A stretch of DNA of 64,000 nt, from positions 13,262,001 through 13,326,000 of the forward strand of contig CATNEN010000038.1 in assembly GCA_950097015.1 (NCBI GenBank). The letters run 5' to 3'. Position numbers and translations under genes: made by a program. Below are positions 59,171 through 64,000 of the stretch, piece after piece. This DNA is from Macrostomum hystrix. Lineage: Eukaryota; Platyhelminthes; Macrostomidae. Position 1 is the first letter of the stretch, and each line of letters starts with the position of its first letter. The notes below the pieces were generated by a model. The model saw only the letters and a program-made list of their open reading frames with translations, ran no database searches and was not told the origin of the DNA.

Positions 59171-60658
59171 ATGGAGTCCCACTACAGCTCCAGCACGTCC
59201 CAGGACCCTGCTGAAACGCCGACCCCGGCCGGCGACGCAGATCCTCAGGACCAGCGCCAGGGCGACACCGGTTCCACCGACGCCCAAAATTCATCCTGCT
59301 CCTCCGCCACTCAGGAAAACACCAGAGCGGCTGGATCAAAGAGCAAACGCTCCCCTTCCACGCAAGCCCGCAGCCTCGCCCGCCTCCAGGAATTCCGGCG
59401 GCGAAAACAGGAAGTACGGTTGGCTGCGAAATCCACGCCAACCACCGCCTCCGAGGAGGGGGCCGGCAACTCTGCGAACATCGCGGAGGAACCGGCACCC
59501 AACAAGGAGGTGGACTCCTCGCGCCGTCCGGGAAACCCGGAAGCGCGGAAAAGTGCCGCCCAGGCCTCTGGGGCATCCGGTTCCTCTCGCGGCGGAACCT
59601 CTCACAGTCATCCGGAAACTCCGACGACTGCTGGGGGGCCCGTTGCGGGAGGCGCCGGCCAAACCACAAGGCCAAAGCGCACTTACGCTGCTATGGCAAA
59701 GAGGCAGCCGGCCTTGGTTATCCGAGGCCAGGAGACGCCCCTCGCAACAGCGCAACTCGACCAGATCTGGCGCAGATTGGACTCCCATCTGGTCAAACTG
59801 GCACTGAGCGGCACTGTACTGCACGTCCTGAAGACCGACATCCAGGACCAAGCCCTCATTGTCCAGCCTGCCGACAACCAGTCCGGACAGCAACTCCTCG
59901 AGATGCTGAAATCCTTCGACTGGGGCACGGAAATGGGCAACCTGTCTATCTACAGGGAGGACGAGCGCCCCCAGACACACCGTCATCGTGTTTGGATTCC
60001 AGCTCGCAGCGCCATCACCAACGCCGGAGAACTGCGCCGCCTGCTGTTGGCAATCCACCCGGATCTGCCAGCAAACGGTGTCGTGGTTCATGAAACCATC
60101 ACCAGACCTGGTGGAGACGGTTTCACGGCCATCCTAGGACTGTCGGACAGCTGGATGCTCCGCTGCCCAGACATGTCCTACATCAGTGCAGGCCTCACTC
60201 GAATGCAGATTTTCAGCTTCGAGTCCGACGCCACTCGCCCGCCGCCCCCGGAAAAGCGGAAACGGACGAACCAGAGCTCTGCCGGGCCCCTGCGCCCTGG
60301 AACACAGACTCTTGATCGTCACGACCACTCCGAGGATGCGGACCCTATCAGGGGCAAAGCCGCGCGAGCCGCAACGACAGGCGGACGTGGTAGGGGCCGG
60401 AAACCCGCCCGCAACACCATCCGTGCTGGCTTGACTCAGCGCGCCAGACAGCTGTCGGACCCCAACAGTGGACGCCACCGCAGCACCACCCGGCCCAATG
60501 TTTCATCGGAACCCCCAGCGGAAAAACGGGCTGAGGACACGGACGCCGCTGTTGCGGCAGCCCCGGCCTCAGCTCTGGATCCGATTCAGGAGGAACCGAT
60601 GGAGCTCGGGCAAAACACCGGCGAGGACGAGGAATCGCTCCTGAACAACTCGCCGTAG
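59171..60658 (+). CDS. LINE ORF1 protein, 495 aa, nucleic-acid-binding gag-like
   Basis: ATG at 59171. Residues 1-170 are Ser/Thr/Gly/Ala-rich and basic (SLARLQEFRRRKQEV). The middle, about 178-345, is a folded-looking domain (QLDQIWRRLDSHLVKLAL ... RHRVWIPARSAI ... GFTAILGLSDSWMLRCPDMS) that reminds me of the DUF4780-type domain found in other LINE ORF1s. The tail is again basic (GGRGRGRKPAR) and then acidic. I see no CCHC zinc knuckles, which many I/Jockey ORF1s have. In this class ORF1p coats the element RNA and assists target-primed reverse transcription. The frame is intact. ORF2 lies in the -1 frame relative to it. Confidence 0.8.
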   Translation: MESHYSSSTSQDPAETPTPAGDADPQDQRQGDTGSTDAQNSSCSSATQENTRAAGSKSKRSPSTQARSLARLQEFRRRKQEVRLAAKSTPTTASEEGAGNSANIAEEPAPNKEVDSSRRPGNPEARKSAAQASGASGSSRGGTSHSHPETPTTAGGPVAGGAGQTTRPKRTYAAMAKRQPALVIRGQETPLATAQLDQIWRRLDSHLVKLALSGTVLHVLKTDIQDQALIVQPADNQSGQQLLEMLKSFDWGTEMGNLSIYREDERPQTHRHRVWIPARSAITNAGELRRLLLAIHPDLPANGVVVHETITRPGGDGFTAILGLSDSWMLRCPDMSYISAGLTRMQIFSFESDATRPPPPEKRKRTNQSSAGPLRPGTQTLDRHDHSEDADPIRGKAARAATTGGRGRGRKPARNTIRAGLTQRARQLSDPNSGRHRSTTRPNVSSEPPAEKRAEDTDAAVAAAPASALDPIQEEPMELGQNTGEDEESLLNNSP

Positions 60659-60693
60659 GCCAGCAGATAGCCGCACGGACCGCCCCTCCTGGG

Positions 60694-61566
60694 GTGAGCT
60701 TCCTGCAGCTGAACCTGCACCACTGCATCGCGGCCTCGACCAACCTGGCGCGTGTGGTGGACTTCGAAAAACCGGGCATCATCCTCCTCCAAGAGCCCTG
60801 GACGAAGAAAGGTAAGATTCCGAACATTCCTGCTGGTTTTGACTGTTTTTTCATGCCCCAAAACCCCAGGGCTGCTGTGTTTGCGACTACCGATCTTAAA
60901 GCTTGGTATAGACCAGACCTCTCTGACAAAGACCTCTGTGTCATCCAAACCAACCACATTCTCCCGAACCGCACCGTCATCATCGCCTCTATATACATTC
61001 CTGGTGACGGTCCTGCGGTTCCGCCCAGTCTCACTTCCCTCGTGGACTACTGCTCAGACCGCGACTTTGAGCTGCTGGTGGCAGGCGACATAAATGCCCA
61101 CCACACCCACTGGGGCAGTGTTACCTCCAACTGCAGAGGCGAGGATCTCCTTGCCTACATCTGCACCACCAATATTAAGTTCTGCAACTCGGGTGGCACA
61201 CCCACCTTTGACAATGGGCGATGGACGGAGGTCCTTGACGCCACTCAGGGCCTGATCCCTCTGATTAGGAACTGGCAGGTGTGGGACGAAGAGGAATCTC
61301 TGTCTGACCATCGCTTCATTCGTTTCCGGTTGCAAAGCTCCTACTCCAAGCCTGGTATTCTGTGGAAAAGGAACGCCCGGAATACTGACTGGACGGCCTT
61401 TGCGGAATCCGTGAAGCGCCAGACCAACCAGTTAGAATCCGTTGTTCCTGCCACCTGTCAAGAAGTGGACGATCTGGCTGATCTACTCAGCATGACCATC
61501 TTGACAGCTCATGAAACCTCTTGCCCTCTTAAAGCCTACAAAGGCAAAAAATCCGCTCCCTGGTGA
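60694..61566 (+). CDS. LINE ORF2, apurinic-type endonuclease part, ended by nonsense codon
   Basis: The endonuclease domain shows FLQLNLHH, QEPW (60790-60801), VAGDINAHHTHWGS (from about 61078) and SDHRFIRF (61304 onward), the catalytic signature of LINE endonucleases that nick target DNA. The frame has no ATG: it begins here at GTG and is open upstream into ORF1, so translation probably depends on a -1 shift or reinitiation after the ORF1 stop at 60658. It ends at TGA 61564-61566 in SAPW-stop-NPAL, where the family pattern has WW, so TGG has become TGA. Confidence 0.85.
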   Translation: MSFLQLNLHHCIAASTNLARVVDFEKPGIILLQEPWTKKGKIPNIPAGFDCFFMPQNPRAAVFATTDLKAWYRPDLSDKDLCVIQTNHILPNRTVIIASIYIPGDGPAVPPSLTSLVDYCSDRDFELLVAGDINAHHTHWGSVTSNCRGEDLLAYICTTNIKFCNSGGTPTFDNGRWTEVLDATQGLIPLIRNWQVWDEEESLSDHRFIRFRLQSSYSKPGILWKRNARNTDWTAFAESVKRQTNQLESVVPATCQEVDDLADLLSMTILTAHETSCPLKAYKGKKSAPW

Positions 61567-64000
61567 AACCCAGCGCTTGGAACCCTCCAGCGAAAGGCCA
61601 AATCCCTCCAGCGGATTGCGCGGAAAAGCAAGTACCCAGCTGACCTGACCGCCTACCAGAATGCGATTCGTGACTTTAAGCGTGACACCAGGAAAGCGAA
61701 GTCCGAAAAGTGGCGCCAATACTGCTCCGAGCTGGAGGGCGCCCGCCCAACTTCTCGCGTTGTAAAAGCGCTCACTCTTGACAAAATGTCGAAGCTCTCA
61801 GTGATCAAAAGACCGGACGGCCGGCTTGCTGAGAATCCTGGCGAATCGCTGGACATCATGCTCGCCAGCGCCTTCCCCCAGACTGCGCCGCATCAGGACC
61901 CGCCGGACCACACTCCGGGTGAACACATCCTTGCGACAACTATTATCACTAGAGAACGGACAGCTCGCGCTGCAAACTCCTTCTCGCCTTTTAAGTCGCC
62001 TGGACCTGACAACATTTACCCCGCCTTCCTACATGAAGCGGTAAAAAATGACAGGTTCCTCGGCCTCCTTTGCAACCTGTTCAAGGCCTGTATCACCCTC
62101 GGGTACGTACCCAGGTCTTGGCAGGAAGCCACTATCGTCTTCATCCCCAAACCTGGGAAGGGAGACTACCACTCCGCCAAAGCCTTCCGCCCCATCAGCT
62201 TAACATCTTTCTTTCTTAAGCTGCTTGAAAGGCTTGTTCTTTGGCGCCTCCTTCACGTTGAGCTGAGGAACTCCCCGCTCTCCGCCAACCAGCACGCCTT
62301 TCGATCCGGACGTTCCATCGAAAGTGCTCTACATGCCATTGTCGACAAGCTTGAGCGCGCCGTGCTTGGCACCGGTTTTGCTCTCTCGCTTTTCCTCGAC
62401 ATTGATGGTGCCTTCGACAATGTGCTCTTCGGAGCCTTTAGGCGAGCCCTGGAACGCCGGGCTACGCACGAGCACCTCACCCGCTGGATCATGTATATGA
62501 TCTCTCACCGAACTGCCACCTCGCACCTGCTTGGACACTCCCGTTCTGTGAATGTCCAGAAGGGAGGCCCGCAGGGTGGCGTTCTCAGTCCGATCCTTTG
62601 GAACCTTGTCATGGACGAACTGCTCTGCAGCCCTGACCCGGACCCGGTCCAAAAAATCGGCTATGCTGACGACGTCACCGCCACCGTGGCCGGACCGTCT
62701 TCCCCGGTCCTTAGAGACCTTTTGCAAGCTTTCATCCACCGTGCCGAGCGCTGGGCCAATGGCTGCGGCCTCAAACTCTCTGAGTCCAAGACCGTCGCCA
62801 TTATGTTCACCAGCAAACGAAACTGGAGGATTGAGCCTCTCCTTCTCTATGACAAACCAATCGCCATGGAGAAGCAAACCAGATGCTTAGGTGTCATCCT
62901 CGACGACAGGTTGAGCTGGACACCTCACGTCAAATTCAAAACCCGTAAAGCTCTTGCGACGCTCGCGCAGATTCGCAGAGCCTTCGGCACCACCTGGGGC
63001 CTCACCCCCCGCCGTCTCTGGTGGATTTACACTACCATTGTAAGACCGGCCATCTCTTTTGCCGGCTTCATCTGGAATAGTGCCCTGGAGACCAAAGGGG
63101 TCCTGGAGGCCCTAAACAAGGTGCAGGGCCGTGCTTGTCGAGCCATCATGAGTGCGGCACCCTCCACTCCCTTCGCTGGCATGAATGCCTTCCTGGACCT
63201 TCCCCCTTTAGATCTTTTTATCAAGGGGGAGGCGATGAAGACGGCTCGTCGTCTTCTGGACGCGGGTATCTCCATCCGGAAGCAACTTGCCTTCAGCAAG
63301 CGGAACCTCCAGCCCCATGGCGACCTCAGCCTACGGGACCTGGACGCAGCAGGAGGTCTCAAAATTCTCTCCGACGGAATCCCGTCGACGATGTGCCCAC
63401 CGCAAAAATTCAAAACCAGCATTCCGCCTCGCCAGGAAGTACGTGACCACGGCCAACCCCGTGAAATTCACTGCTTCACCGACGGATCGCAAATCAACTC
63501 GGTCTCTGGTTTCGGCTACTGCATTATGTCCGGAGGGAAAACTGTGGCGACCTTCTCCCAGCACACCGGCATAAACTCTACTGTTTTCCAGAACGAAGTT
63601 CTCGCCATCAGCTCCTGCGCCCTGGAGCTGATCAACCAAAACGTCCATGGAGCAGAAATCTTCCTCCACTCGGACAGCCAGGCGGCGATCCATGCCCTTG
63701 GACGCACGCACACCTGCTCGCGCACAGTCCTCGACTGCGTCGCGCAACTCAACCGCTTAGGGACCCACAACAAGGTGTCCCTAAGGTGGATTCCAGGGCA
63801 CTCTGGCCACCCTGGTAACGAATTGGCCGACAGCCTCGCCAAGGCCGGTTCGACGGGCTCGCTTTTTGGCCCCGTGCCTGCGGTCTCCACCTCTACCGCC
63901 GTCGTCAACACTCGGATTAACCAGTGGGTGACCTCAAAGCAAAAGGACAGATGGATCAATACCGCCGATTGTCGGCAGTCTCGCGCTGCTGTCCCTTGTC
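61567..64000 (+). CDS. LINE ORF2, reverse transcriptase and RNase H part (runs off window)
   Basis: Continues in the same frame as 60694-61566 and stays open to the window edge with no further stop. Reverse transcriptase: [34 protein letters not shown], motif [12 protein letters not shown] (near 62395), [10 protein letters not shown] (near 62565), motif C GYADD (62658-62672). RNase H: all four acidic residues appear present (FTDGSQ at 63481, QNEVLA, SDSQAA at 63673, GNELADSL), with [12 protein letters not shown]. It copies the element RNA at a nicked target and removes the RNA strand. It was easy to miss because it has neither its own start nor a stop in the window. Confidence 0.92.

Larger units (their letters stand above)
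58478..64000 (+). mobile_element. Non-LTR retrotransposon (I/Jockey/R1-like LINE with RNase H), truncated by window end
   Basis: Order: 5' tandem monomers (58478-59040), a GC-rich leader, ORF1 (59171-60658), and ORF2 encoding AP-type endonuclease, reverse transcriptase and RNase H to the window edge. An apurinic-type endonuclease plus RNase H is known from the I, LOA, R1, Tad and related groups; the exact clade is not determined. One nonsense codon in ORF2 marks this copy as defective, though otherwise it is very well preserved. Confidence 0.9.

Noticed and set aside
59336-60091. 251-codon antisense ORF over LINE ORF1
   Set aside because: It is a GC-rich shadow of ORF1. The plus-strand frame is longer and ordered within the LINE.
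61564-61566. TGA in LINE ORF2 as a selenocysteine codon
   Set aside because: The family has Trp here and one base change explains it. No reason for Sec.

Overview
The window is invertebrate-animal nuclear DNA. It has intron-containing housekeeping genes, short introns (65 to 500 bp apart from one 18 kb intron), a large satellite array and several transposon classes. The recognisable host genes are a DDX3/Belle/PL10 DEAD-box helicase, SmB (SNRPB), mitochondrial prolyl-tRNA synthetase (PARS2) and selenoprotein N (SELENON). The phylum cannot be fixed from the sequence. Splice acceptors lying directly against start codons would suit a trans-splicing lineage such as flatworms, but that is a weak inference.

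Layout. 1-20060: a satellite made of two related ~300 bp monomers alternating as a ~596 bp dimer. It runs in one orientation to ~3356, flips and runs to ~18.6 kb, then decays with further inversions. 20447-42595: the DDX3 homologue. Its first coding exon (17 codons) lies just past the satellite and the second is 18.26 kb downstream. The intron holds a 234 bp tandem repeat, one Helitron copy on the minus strand, a complete non-autonomous LTR retrotransposon whose LTRs appear identical and which carries an unfamiliar 321-residue ORF, and three Helitron copies head to tail on the plus strand. All four Helitrons carry the same hAT-like MITE. 45841-46335 (minus): a possible small coiled-coil gene. 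47166-47756: SNRPB, one coding exon. 49296-50048: a 250-residue protein that looks like a degenerate EF-hand protein. 50632-52028: PARS2, two exons. 52912-55323: a SELENON homologue, three exons, in which the usual selenocysteine position is Asp within a CDPNC motif. 55324-58140: intergenic, with hairpins and a possible tyrosine-recombinase remnant. 58478-64000: a non-LTR retrotransposon with 98 bp 5' monomers, ORF1, and an ORF2 with endonuclease, reverse transcriptase and RNase H, cut by the window end.

The host genes are all on the plus strand except the doubtful 45841-46335 ORF. Nothing suggests an operon; the genes serve separate functions (RNA helicase, splicing, mitochondrial translation, ER calcium/redox). 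The points most worth following are the Sec-less SELENON, the tandem Helitrons with a nested MITE, the LTR element with its own ORF and internal TATA box, and the LINE monomers, each carrying a nuclear-receptor-like DR1 motif.
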